Source: Treponema sp. (lineage in GTDB: Bacteria; Spirochaetota; Spirochaetia; Treponematales; Breznakiellaceae). Taken from it: a DNA stretch of 14,094 nucleotides. Position numbers and translations under genes: made by a program. The stretch spans positions 1-14,094 of the forward strand of contig JAIRMT010000171.1 of NCBI GenBank assembly GCA_031258505.1, read 5' to 3'. Numbering within the stretch: the stretch's first letter is position 1; every line of letters starts with the position of its first letter. A model generated the notes under the pieces. The model made no database searches, had not been told where the DNA came from, and was given only the letters and a program-made list of their open reading frames with translations. Positions 1 to 5,921 of this stretch are shown here, one piece after another.

Positions 1-55
1 CAGCGCCGTATAGAAATTGTCCCGCCGCCCCGCGCGTATACGGGCTTTACGGTAG

Positions 56-216
56 TTAAGAGACGCTCAAGCCTTCCCTTAGAGACACTCTAAGCCATAG
101 CTTAGAGACACTCTAAGCCTTCCCTTAGAGACACTCTAAGCCTTCCCTTAGAGACACTCTAAGCCATAGCTTAGAGACGCTCTAAGCCTTCCCTTAGAGA
201 TGCTCTAAGCCCCGCT
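56..216. repeat. Tandem array of seven 23-bp units, each a small palindrome
   Basis: Seven consecutive 23-bp units start at 56, 79, 102, 125, 148, 171 and 194. Units 2-7 each contain a perfect inverted repeat, CTTAGAG - 3 nt - CTCTAAG, separated from the next by a 6-nt linker. The three loop bases vary (ACA, ACG, ATG) while both arms stay intact. The first unit is degenerate in both arms. Linkers after units 1-6 read CCTTCC, CCATAG, CCTTCC, CCTTCC, CCATAG, CCTTCC, so the array looks like a three-unit block used twice. The unit length is not a multiple of three, so it is unlikely to code. It is not a CRISPR: linkers are far too short and are reused. Function is unknown; a REP-like or VNTR intergenic repeat is the most economical description. 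Confidence 0.93.
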
Positions 217-412
217 TCCACGAACCGGCTGATTTCTATGCGTTTATCCTGGGCAATCACCCTGAATGTGGATTGGCTAATCGCGGTTTTCATCCCTGAC
301 GCCTATCTGGGTTCAATCACCAGTGCGTGGATGATTACACAGGGCTTGAGACTACTTAGCGTTCGCACCCGACTGATGCGCCAGATACGCTTGCATTGCG
401 TCTCTTTAACCA
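217..412. other. Gene-poor stretch between the repeat array and the first promoter
   Basis: With the repeat array, this makes more than 400 bases without a convincing gene. One 60-codon + frame (238-420) is open but has no Shine-Dalgarno sequence and no recognisable protein character. Another + frame from about 216 reads in protein-like fashion but is broken by stops near 297 and 357. I see no RNA gene, terminator or further repeat in it. Confidence 0.5.
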
Positions 413-421
413 TGCTATAGT
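391..421 (+). promoter_or_regulatory. Candidate extended -10 promoter for 445-2318
   Basis: TATAGT at 416-421 is preceded by TG-C, forming an extended -10 element, and TTGCAT at 391-396 is a possible -35 element at a long 19-nt spacing. The predicted start, about 428, would leave a leader of under 20 nt with GGAGGG at 433-438 before the ATG at 445. Position and extended -10 are favourable; the -35 is weak. Confidence 0.35.
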
Positions 422-444
422 TACATAGCTTTGGAGGGCTATCT

Positions 445-651
445 ATGAGAATCACCAATCAGGTATACGTGTTGAGCGGCAGTGATTACGCCGCGCTGTA
501 CCTTGAACTGTTAGGTGAAATCTATGGTATACAGACAGATGAAAGGCTTATCGGTATAAAGGCGCATTTTTTCACGGTTCCCGATCATACCAACGGAGGA
601 CCCGCGTTTCCGTTTTGCCAATTCCGAATGAGACAATGGAGAAACACATGA
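445..651 (+). CDS. Small ORF, possible N-terminal remnant of a metallo-beta-lactamase-fold protein
   Basis: This 68-codon ORF begins with ATG preceded by GGAGGG (433-438) at a good distance. Its first ~37 residues (MRITNQVYVLSG then LGEIYGIQTDERLI) resemble the opening beta strands of metallo-beta-lactamase-fold hydrolases, where an Ile/Leu-Asp-Cys/Thr-Gly strand normally follows. Here that strand is missing and the remaining ~30 residues look unlike any domain I know; the HxHxDH zinc motif is absent. I infer a truncated or decayed gene, or a small translated leader. Its TGA overlaps the ATG of the transporter as ATGA, so ribosomes ending here could reinitiate on the transporter. The family resemblance is from memory of short motifs and is weak. 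Confidence 0.35.
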   Translation: MRITNQVYVLSGSDYAALYLELLGEIYGIQTDERLIGIKAHFFTVPDHTNGGPAFPFCQFRMRQWRNT

Positions 652-2318
652 ACTATATTGGACTGGTGTTCCAGATTGGGGGGAGTCTTGGCCTCTTCTT
701 ACATGGAATGAAAGTGATGAGCGACGGGATTCAGCAGACTGCCGGAGACCGGCTCCAGCGGGCGCTGAACTTTATGACTGGCAACCGACTCAGCGCTGTA
801 CTTACCGGCTTTGTGGTTACCGCTATCATCCAATCGTCCTCAGCGACAACGGTGATGGTCGTATCCTTTGTAAACGCCGGGCTGCTCACACTTACTCAGG
901 CTATCGGCGTCATCATGGGCGCGAACATCGGTACCACCGTAACAGCATGGATCGTATCGCTGGTTGGATTCTCGTTGAGCCTGTCCTCGCTCGCCCTGCC
1001 AGCGGTGGGAATCGGCTTTGTTCTGCGGGCGATTAAGTGGAAACACCGGGGTTTTGGCGAGGTGATACTGGGTTTTGGCCTGCTCTTTTTGGGGCTTAAC
1101 TTCCTTACTACCTCTATGCCGAAGATTAGCGTGGAAAACTTTGGATTCATCAGCGCTTTTTCCGACGGTGGGCCTATTTCAGTTCTGATTGGAACCAGCA
1201 TTGGCCTGGTAATGACTCTGCTCGTACACTCATCAAGCGCCTCAACTGCCCTAACGCTCATCATGGCGAATCAGGGGCTTATCACGTTTGATATTGCCGT
1301 TACCATGATTCTAGGCGCGAACATTGGAACAACCATTGACGCAGCTCTGGCGGCGATTGGCACCAAAACCACAGCGCGACGGGCTGCGCTGGTTCATGTG
1401 CTGTTTAACGTGATGGGTGCGCTCTGGGCGCTTATTCTGCTTCGCCCGCTCATCGCTCTGGTAAGCCTGATCAGTCTGGGTGGCGACGCTTCAATCACTG
1501 CACGACTTGCCATGTTTCACACGGTGTTTAACGCGCTTAATACCCTGCTCTTCTTTCCCTTTGTCAAACCCTTTGCCACACTCGTTTCCTTCCTTATAAA
1601 GGACAAGGATACAATGTTGGCTCCTACGACCTACAAGCTTGAATACAAGTCTGGTTCCATTCAGGACACACCGGAACTGAACATTGTGCGGGCAGAGAAG
1701 GAAATTCGTGATCTCGCCACTCTCGCGTCTTCCATGTACGCGAAGGTGAGCGCCGCGCTTCACAGCCTGCCGGACGCGCCGGAACGGGTTGCTGCGATAG
1801 ATACGCTGGTTGAAGAGATGCGTTCCAAAGAAGCCTACGCGGATGAGATGCGGGAGGAGCTTACCCAGTTCCTCATTGAGTGTACCCGGCAACAGTTGAA
1901 CCGTCGTTCCGAGTCGAGAATCTCCCATCTTTTGCGGATCATTGCCAATCTTGAGGACATGACCGACGATTGCTACAGCGTGAGCCTTTTGCTTGAGCGG
2001 AGTGCGAAGAAAGACCTCATCTTCAAGCGTAAGGAGATGGAGGCGCTTGCCCCGTACATGGGTCTTGTGGAAGAGGCCCTGCGCCTCGTGCAGGCGCATT
2101 TGGGCAGTCCCATGACGGTGGAAGGGACAACGCAGGCTGAACAACTGGAGCAGAAGATTGACCGGTCGAGAGATCGCCTTCGCAAGCTGGGACGCAAACG
2201 CATTGAGGCTGGTGAAAACGTCAAAACCGAGCTTCTGTTTATCGACCTTGTGCGGCGCATTGAAAATCTTGGAGACTATTGTCATGGAATCGCGGAGGCG
2301 CTCACAAATATGCGATAA
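648..2318 (+). CDS. Na+/phosphate cotransporter family protein with C-terminal PhoU-like domain
   Basis: This 556-residue inner-membrane protein is of the Na/Pi cotransporter (NptA/YjbB-like) family, expected to move inorganic phosphate with sodium. The hallmark inverted duplication is visible: QSSSATT at residues 62-68 with GANIGTT at 91-97, then VHSSSAST at 193-200 with a second GANIGTT at 223-229. Hydrophobic segments fill residues 1-315. A soluble, charged, helical region from about 345 to the end matches the PhoU-like tail found on many bacterial members. I chose ATG 648 because GGAG (638-641) lies 6 nt ahead; an in-frame TTG at 615 and ATG at 636 would add 11 or 4 residues but have poorer sites. 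The start overlaps the preceding small ORF by ATGA. No terminator is visible before the tRNA-Thr promoter just downstream. Substrate is inferred from the family; no Pho regulation is visible. Confidence 0.92.
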   Translation: MNYIGLVFQIGGSLGLFLHGMKVMSDGIQQTAGDRLQRALNFMTGNRLSAVLTGFVVTAIIQSSSATTVMVVSFVNAGLLTLTQAIGVIMGANIGTTVTAWIVSLVGFSLSLSSLALPAVGIGFVLRAIKWKHRGFGEVILGFGLLFLGLNFLTTSMPKISVENFGFISAFSDGGPISVLIGTSIGLVMTLLVHSSSASTALTLIMANQGLITFDIAVTMILGANIGTTIDAALAAIGTKTTARRAALVHVLFNVMGALWALILLRPLIALVSLISLGGDASITARLAMFHTVFNALNTLLFFPFVKPFATLVSFLIKDKDTMLAPTTYKLEYKSGSIQDTPELNIVRAEKEIRDLATLASSMYAKVSAALHSLPDAPERVAAIDTLVEEMRSKEAYADEMREELTQFLIECTRQQLNRRSESRISHLLRIIANLEDMTDDCYSVSLLLERSAKKDLIFKRKEMEALAPYMGLVEEALRLVQAHLGSPMTVEGTTQAEQLEQKIDRSRDRLRKLGRKRIEAGENVKTELLFIDLVRRIENLGDYCHGIAEALTNMR

Positions 2319-2333
2319 AACTGGCGCAAGTGC

Positions 2334-2362
2334 TTGACATAAATGCGCGGATATGATATTTT
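2334..2362 (+). promoter_or_regulatory. Strong sigma-70-type promoter of the tRNA-Thr/rpmG operon
   Basis: A perfect -35 TTGACA (2334-2339) stands 17 nt from TATTTT (2357-2362), which is preceded by TG-A as an extended -10. The expected start is about 2369, some 18 nt ahead of mature tRNA-Thr. This is the best promoter in the window and no clear terminator follows until 5949, so it probably drives the tRNAs through at least rplL. Confidence 0.8.
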
Positions 2363-2386
2363 ATTCAAAACTGTAGATGAGCAAAT

Positions 2387-2459
2387 GCCCTTGTAGCTCA
2401 GTCGGTAGAGCATATCCATGGTAAGGATAAGGTCAACGGTTCGATTCCGTTCGAGGGCT
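2387..2459 (+). tRNA. tRNA-Thr, anticodon GGT
   Basis: A 73-nt cloverleaf folds fully. Acceptor arms are 2387-2393 and 2452-2458 (one G-T pair), the D stem is GCTC/GAGC, the anticodon stem is TATCC/GGATA around the loop ATGGTAA with GGT at 2420-2422, and the T stem is AACGG/CCGTT with loop TTCGATT. The discriminator is T2459 and CCA is not encoded, so it must be added after transcription. It lies first in the transcript from the 2334-2362 promoter, 37 nt ahead of rpmG, so it must be cut out of a longer tRNA-mRNA precursor. Confidence 0.96.
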
Positions 2460-2496
2460 TTACAAAACGGTAAAAACGTCGTTATGAGGAGGAAAT

Positions 2497-2670
2497 ATGG
2501 CGTCAAAGAAGACAGTGGTGGAATTGGTTGCGCTCCAATGCACTGAGTGTAAACGGAAGAACTATACCACAAGCAAGAACCGGCGGAACACGCAGGAAAA
2601 ACTTGAGTTCAAGAAGTATTGTCCGTTTGACCGGAAGCACACGGTGCATAAAGAGACAAAAGTAAAGTAA
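2497..2670 (+). CDS. rpmG: 50S ribosomal protein L33
   Basis: A 57-residue basic protein matches the usual L33 length. It has the typical core: CTEC at residues 15-18, KNYTTSKNRRN, EFKKYCPFDRKH and a basic HKETK tail. L33 sits near the E site of the large subunit. Of the four Cys that bind zinc in the C+ form, three remain (15, 18, 42); the fourth position is Asp (CPFD), so it is an intermediate form that may bind zinc weakly or not at all. AGGAGG at 2487-2492 is ideally placed for ATG 2497. It lies between the two tRNA genes; L33 next to tRNA-Trp, secE and nusG is common in bacteria. Confidence 0.96.
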   Translation: MASKKTVVELVALQCTECKRKNYTTSKNRRNTQEKLEFKKYCPFDRKHTVHKETKVK

Positions 2671-2675
2671 CAATG

Positions 2676-2704
2676 GACAACCTGATCCAATGGTGATGGT
2701 TGTC
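2676..2704 (+). other. Stem-loop between rpmG and tRNA-Trp
   Basis: GACAACC (2676-2682) pairs with GGTTGTC (2698-2704), and ATC/GAT (2685-2687 with 2695-2697) extends the stem inward past a 2-nt bulge. There is no T run after it, so it does not look like a terminator. A processing or mRNA-stabilising structure at the 3' end of rpmG is more likely. Confidence 0.5.
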
Positions 2705-2733
2705 ATAGAATGTTCCTTGTATTTAAAAAACTT

Positions 2734-2806
2734 AGGCCAGTAGCTCTAATGGTAGAGCGTCGGTCTCCAAAACCGAATGTTGTGGGTTCAAGTCCTACCT
2801 GGCCTG
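2734..2806 (+). tRNA. tRNA-Trp, anticodon CCA
   Basis: A 73-nt cloverleaf has a perfect 7-bp acceptor (2734-2740 with 2799-2805), D stem GCTC/GAGC, anticodon stem TCGGT/ACCGA, loop CTCCAAA with anticodon CCA at 2767-2769, and T stem GTGGG/CCTAC with one G-T pair. The discriminator is G2806, as expected for tryptophan. CCA is not encoded. It is 36 nt ahead of secE, the classic neighbour of tRNA-Trp in many bacteria. Confidence 0.97.
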
Positions 2807-2842
2807 TACTTAGGGTTGCTAAAAACGTTTAGAGGGAAGTTG

Positions 2843-3022
2843 ATGAACAAAATAGTTCAATTTGTAAGAGAGTCTTATGCAGAGTTACGCAAGGTAGTAT
2901 GGCCAAGCCGTGAGGATGTTATCAGTTCGGTAAAAGTTGTGATTGTTTCTACCATTATAATTGCTGTTGCTCTGGGGCTGGTAGATGTACTCCTGCTTTT
3001 GGGCGTGCAGGCGATCTTTTAA
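2843..3022 (+). CDS. secE: Preprotein translocase subunit SecE
   Basis: A 59-residue single-span membrane protein, the short SecE form of non-enterobacterial species. An amphipathic helix carries the signature ELRKVVWPSRED (residues 14-25), followed by one hydrophobic segment at about 30-55. It clamps SecY in the protein-export channel. The frame is open further upstream into the tRNA-Trp gene, but ATG 2843 follows AGAGGGA (2831-2837) and gives the standard N terminus MNKIVQFV. It is 8 nt ahead of nusG. Confidence 0.96.
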   Translation: MNKIVQFVRESYAELRKVVWPSREDVISSVKVVIVSTIIIAVALGLVDVLLLLGVQAIF

Positions 3023-3030
3023 GGTATAGT

Positions 3031-3588
3031 ATGGCCGCCAGCTGGTATATTCTTCACACCTACTCAGGATATGAGAACAAGATCGAGAAAACGATACGCA
3101 CGATGATCGAAAATCAGGAACTTGACCGTGAGGTAGTACAGGATATCAAGGTTCTATCCGAGGATGTGGTTGAAGTTAAGGATGGTAAGAAGCGTACCAC
3201 GACGAAGAAGTTTCTTCCCGGATATATTCTGGTATCAATGGACTTGCCTGATCTTGCTTGGAAGGTACCTATCTCAAAGATTAAGCGGATTGAGGGTGTT
3301 ACTGGTTTTCTGGGCGTTACGACTGATAAGAAGCCTCGTCCTATATCCGCTAATGAGGCGCGGTCTATTTTGCAAAAGTCTGGCGAGATTAAGGGCGAGC
3401 GTCCAGTACGGGCGCGACAAACGTTCAGCGCGGGTGAGCCAGTTAAGATTATTGATGGGCCGTTTGAGTCATTCTCAGGCGTTATTGAGGAAGTAAATCA
3501 GGAGCGGAATAAGCTCAAGGTGATGGTTGGTATCTTTGGCCGTAGCACGCCGGTTGAAGTCGATCTCTTACAAGTTGAAAAGTTATAA
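3031..3588 (+). CDS. nusG: Transcription termination/antitermination factor NusG
   Basis: A 185-residue protein with the two NusG domains. The NGN domain spans about residues 1-115, starting AASWYILHTYSGYE and including KKFLPGYILVSM; it binds the RNA polymerase clamp and suppresses pausing. The KOW domain covers the last ~50 residues, starting GEPVKIIDGPF, and in other bacteria contacts S10 or Rho. Length is normal and no insertion is present. The Shine-Dalgarno is only AAGG (3021-3024), overlapping the secE stop codon, so translation is probably coupled to secE. Confidence 0.97.
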   Translation: MAASWYILHTYSGYENKIEKTIRTMIENQELDREVVQDIKVLSEDVVEVKDGKKRTTTKKFLPGYILVSMDLPDLAWKVPISKIKRIEGVTGFLGVTTDKKPRPISANEARSILQKSGEIKGERPVRARQTFSAGEPVKIIDGPFESFSGVIEEVNQERNKLKVMVGIFGRSTPVEVDLLQVEKL

Positions 3589-3600
3589 AAAAGTATAACA

Positions 3601-3673
3601 AGTCCCTGATGGGAGTTTCCAGTTTCGGAAACGTTATCCCGGTAATGCCGGGTATACCACAAAAGGAGTATAT
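3601..3673 (+). promoter_or_regulatory. L1-binding-type leader of the rplK-rplA operon segment
   Basis: The 85-nt gap before rplK folds as GTTTCC/GGAAAC (3615-3620 with 3627-3632) and CCCGG/CCGGG (3638-3642 with 3648-3652). Outside these, TGG at 3610-3612 can pair with CCA at 3657-3659. The flanking strings GATGGGAG (3608-3615) and ATACCACA (3654-3661) mimic the GGUGGGAG and AUACCACC strands of the L1 site in 23S rRNA. L1 is known to repress its own L11-L1 mRNA through such a mimic, so excess L1 would be expected to shut off rplK-rplA here. The extra CCCGG hairpin sits on the 3' side. AAGGAG at 3663-3668 is the rplK ribosome binding site. Confidence 0.7.
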
Positions 3674-4105
3674 ATGGCTAAGAAAAAAATTGCGACCATA
3701 GTCAAGTTACAATGTCCGGCTGGCAAGGCGACCCCCGCCCCACCTGTAGGCCCCGCGTTAGGGCCGCATGGAGTGAGTGCGCCGCAGTTTGTTCAGCAGT
3801 TCAATGACCGAACCAAGAGTATGGAAGCAGGGCTTGTGATACCGGTGGTTATCACTGTGTACACGGACAAGTCATTCACCTTCATTCTCAAAACCCCGCC
3901 CGCTGCGGTGCTTATCAAAAAGGCGATTGGGCTTGAGAAAGGGTCGAGTGAGTCGCACAAAACTAAGGTGGGAAAGCTGCCCAAGGCTAAACTTGAGGAG
4001 ATTGCCAAGCTGAAGCTGGTTGACCTTTCCGCAAATGATGTTGAAGGGGCCATGAAGATCATCGCGGGAACAGCTCGTTCTATGGGTGTTGAGGTGGAAC
4101 AATGA
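3674..4105 (+). CDS. rplK: 50S ribosomal protein L11
   Basis: At 143 residues this is full length for L11. The N-terminal domain contains PAGKATPAPPVGPALG (residues 15-30), the proline-rich helix forming the thiostrepton and GTPase-centre surface on 23S rRNA helices 43-44. The C-terminal rRNA-binding domain runs from about residue 70 and includes TPPAAVLIKKA and a final IIAGTARSMGVEVE. The segment just after the proline helix reads GPHGVSAPQF where many bacteria have a GQHGVNIMEF-like sequence; I take this as a lineage feature. ATG has AAGGAG 5 nt upstream. The TGA stop overlaps the rplA start (ATGA). Confidence 0.98.
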   Translation: MAKKKIATIVKLQCPAGKATPAPPVGPALGPHGVSAPQFVQQFNDRTKSMEAGLVIPVVITVYTDKSFTFILKTPPAAVLIKKAIGLEKGSSESHKTKVGKLPKAKLEEIAKLKLVDLSANDVEGAMKIIAGTARSMGVEVEQ

Positions 4106-4782
4106 AGCACGGAAAGAAGTATCGAGAAAGCCTGAAAAAATACGACGGCACTGCTGTATATGAGTTAAAAGAGGCGACAACGTTGGTTAAGACGCTTGCC
4201 ACAGCCAAGTTTGACGAAACAGTAGAGCTGGCGGTGAAACTGAACTTGAAGAAGAGCCAGTCGGTGCGTGATACTGTGGTTCTGCCGCATCAGTTTAAGG
4301 GTGAAAAGCGGGTGCTGGTTTTCTGTAAGCCTGAGAGGGAAAAGGATGCGCAGGATGCTGGCGCGACCTTTGTGGGCGCTGATGACCTGATCGACAAGAT
4401 AAAGGGCGGTTGGCTTGATTTCGACATCGCGGTGGCAACGCCGGATATGATGAAGGATGTCGGCAAGCTCGGTATGATACTAGGACGGCGCGGGCTTATG
4501 CCTAACCCCAAGACCGGAACCGTTACCTTTGACCTCAAAACAGCCCTGGCCGAACTCAAGAAGGGCCGCACGGAATTCCGCGCTGACAAAACCGGTGTAG
4601 TACACCTCGCGGTGGGGAAGATTTCGATGGACAGCGAAAAGGTCGCGGAAAACGTCAGGGCTGCTGTTACCGAGATTAAGCGCAAACGGCCTGTTGATGC
4701 GAAGGGCGAGTTCATTCAGACCATTTCAGTGGCTTCCAGTATGGGACCTGGTGTATGGGTTTCGATCAAGGATGAGGAGTAA
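4102..4782 (+). CDS. rplA: 50S ribosomal protein L1
   Basis: The 226-residue product is slightly shorter than the usual 229-235. It forms the mobile L1 stalk that helps release E-site tRNA, and in many bacteria it represses its own mRNA. The L1 signature ATPDMMKDVGKLG followed by ILGRRGLMPNPKTGTVT occupies about residues 112-141. The C-terminal strand SVASSMGPGVWV is also typical. Its ATG overlaps the rplK stop as ATGA, so translation is coupled and the upstream leader can control both. The next gene starts only 3 nt after its stop. Confidence 0.98.
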   Translation: MKHGKKYRESLKKYDGTAVYELKEATTLVKTLATAKFDETVELAVKLNLKKSQSVRDTVVLPHQFKGEKRVLVFCKPEREKDAQDAGATFVGADDLIDKIKGGWLDFDIAVATPDMMKDVGKLGMILGRRGLMPNPKTGTVTFDLKTALAELKKGRTEFRADKTGVVHLAVGKISMDSEKVAENVRAAVTEIKRKRPVDAKGEFIQTISVASSMGPGVWVSIKDEE

Positions 4783-4785
4783 ATT

Positions 4786-5364
4786 GTGGCGATTATCGCA
4801 AAGAAGATACAGAACGCGAAAACCGCGTCCATTAATGCGCTGAAAGAAGAGTTTGGCGTTTCCAAAGATTTTATCTTTGCCGATTACCGGGGGCTTACGG
4901 TTGAGCAGATTACTACTCTGCGTAAGCAGATTCGGGACAAGGATGCGCGCTTTAAGGTGGTGAAGAATAACTTCGCGCGAATTGCGTTTGAGCAACTGTC
5001 TACGCTGGATGTGGCGTCGTACCTTACTGGTCCGACCGCTGTGGCCATCACGTCAAAGGACGCGAATGAGGTTGCCAAGACCCTGTTTGCTTTTACCAAA
5101 GAGGCTCCTGCGCTCAAGGTGAAGGGCGCGCTTATCGGCGATTCGATATATGATGCGGCCCAGACTGAAGCTTTTTCCAAACTACCCGGCAGGCTGGAAT
5201 TGATTTCCATGTTGTTGTCGGTGATGAACGGGCCGACGCGAAACCTCGTTGGCGCGCTCAACGATATCAATGCCCGTCTGGTGAGAACCATCAAGGCTAT
5301 TGGGGACAAGAAAGCCGAAAGCAGCAGTGCGGAGGCGGCGGCTGAAGCCACGCCAGAGGCATAA
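4786..5364 (+). CDS. rplJ: 50S ribosomal protein L10
   Basis: This 192-residue protein is somewhat longer than the usual 165-175. The N-terminal globular domain includes the family features FGVSKDFIFADYRGLTV and FKVVKNNFARIAF, which bind 23S rRNA with L11. A C-terminal helix anchors L7/L12 dimers; here it ends in an Ala/Glu/Ser-rich tail. The start is GTG 4786, with AGGAG at 4775-4779 inside the end of rplA. The 3-nt gap from rplA leaves no room for the L10-binding leader that usually precedes rplJ, so control of L10 must be exerted elsewhere or through coupling to rplA. Confidence 0.97.
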   Translation: MAIIAKKIQNAKTASINALKEEFGVSKDFIFADYRGLTVEQITTLRKQIRDKDARFKVVKNNFARIAFEQLSTLDVASYLTGPTAVAITSKDANEVAKTLFAFTKEAPALKVKGALIGDSIYDAAQTEAFSKLPGRLELISMLLSVMNGPTRNLVGALNDINARLVRTIKAIGDKKAESSSAEAAAEATPEA

Positions 5365-5377
5365 CTCGTGAAACAAG

Positions 5378-5424
5378 ACCGTCAGGCTTCAGCGGCAAAC
5401 CGCCGCGCCATTCCTGTCGGTTTT
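5378..5424 (+). promoter_or_regulatory. Strong two-part hairpin followed by TTTT between rplJ and rplL
   Basis: ACCGTCAGG (5378-5386) pairs with CCTGTCGGT (5413-5421) apart from one T-T mismatch. Inside, GCGGC (5392-5396) pairs perfectly with GCCGC (5402-5406) around a 5-nt loop. TTTT at 5421-5424 directly follows. The T run is short, so it may be a partial terminator, an RNase processing site or a regulatory RNA fold. It sits where L7/L12 output, needed in several copies per ribosome, could be separated from L10 output. Confidence 0.65.
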
Positions 5425-5471
5425 AAGAAAGTGTCTGTAGGGACGCTTAACTAATACAAGGAGAAGATAAT

Positions 5472-5855
5472 ATGGCATTGAGTAATGAAGAGATTATTGA
5501 GGCGCTGAAAACCAAGACTGCTCTGGAGATTTCCGAGCTGGTCAAGGCGCTGGAGGAAGCTTTTGGTGTTTCCGCTGCAGCTCCGGTAGCTGTGGCGGCT
5601 GGTCCTGCCGCAGGCGCGCCTGCTGAGGCAGTCGAGGAGAAGACGGAGTTCAATGTTATTCTCAAGGCGTTTGATGATTCTAAGAAGATCTCGGTCATCA
5701 AAGAGGTTAGGGCTGTTACTGGTCTTGGTCTTAAAGAAGCCAAGGAGCTGGTCGAGGGAGCGCCCAAGCCGATCAAGGAAAATGTTTCCAAGGCCGATGC
5801 TACGAAGATTAAGGACTCAGTCACTGCCGCCGGCGGTACGGTTGAAATCCAGTAG
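5472..5855 (+). CDS. rplL: 50S ribosomal protein L7/L12
   Basis: At 127 residues the length is typical. The N-terminal dimerisation helices (about 1-33) bind L10. An Ala/Pro/Gly-rich hinge follows (about 34-53), then the globular C-terminal domain (57-127) with VIKEVRAVTGLGLKEAKELVEGAP, the surface that recruits translation GTPases. It starts at ATG with AAGGAG (5458-5463) upstream. A 107-nt gap with a strong hairpin lies before it, and a hairpin pair with a terminator-like T tract lies after it, so its mRNA segment is bracketed by RNA structures. Confidence 0.98.
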   Translation: MALSNEEIIEALKTKTALEISELVKALEEAFGVSAAAPVAVAAGPAAGAPAEAVEEKTEFNVILKAFDDSKKISVIKEVRAVTGLGLKEAKELVEGAPKPIKENVSKADATKIKDSVTAAGGTVEIQ

Positions 5856-5892
5856 GACCATCAAGCCAACAGCTTAGTTTCTCAGGTTATAT

Positions 5893-5916
5893 CATTGGAG
5901 CCTTATGGTTCCAATG
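5893..5916 (+). other. Ten-base-pair hairpin upstream of the rplL-rpoB attenuator
   Basis: CATTGGAGCC (5893-5902) pairs with GGTTCCAATG (5907-5916) around the loop TTAT, with one G-T pair. No T run follows; it stands 5 nt before the terminator stem. It may be the 3' end-stabilising or processing structure of the rplL message, or part of the attenuation switch. Confidence 0.7.
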
Positions 5917-5921
5917 ACTAG

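Noticed and set aside
56..216. CRISPR array
   Set aside because: The gaps between palindromes are 6 nt and are reused, so there are no unique spacers, and no cas genes are in the window.
238..420. 60-codon ORF
   Set aside because: There is no Shine-Dalgarno before the ATG, the composition is unlike a known protein, and it is in a gene-poor repeat-flanked stretch.
216..423. Protein-like reading (FHEPADFYAFILGNHPECG...) in another + frame, possible gene relic
   Set aside because: In-frame stops occur near 297 and 357, there is no start with a ribosome site, and I recognise no family; it could be chance.
615..647. TTG 615 or ATG 636 as transporter start
   Set aside because: ATG 648 has GGAG at the right spacing and yields the expected short N terminus; the GGAGGA at 595-600 is too far from 615.
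1491..2285. 264-codon minus-strand ORF inside the transporter gene, and similar long antisense frames in rpoB and rpoC
   Set aside because: They are shadows of strongly conserved + strand genes and have no family features.
2700..2727. Promoter TTGTCA with TTTAAA ahead of tRNA-Trp
   Set aside because: The start would fall at the first bases of the mature tRNA, and the -35 overlaps the rpmG 3' hairpin; both elements are weak.
2777..2842. Upstream extension of secE into the tRNA-Trp gene
   Set aside because: It would overlap a structural RNA, and ATG 2843 has a good ribosome binding site and the standard SecE N terminus.
3568..3599. Internal promoter ahead of rplK (TATAAC at 3594)
   Set aside because: No -35 candidate stands at 16-18 nt; TTGAAA is at 13 and TTACAA at 20.
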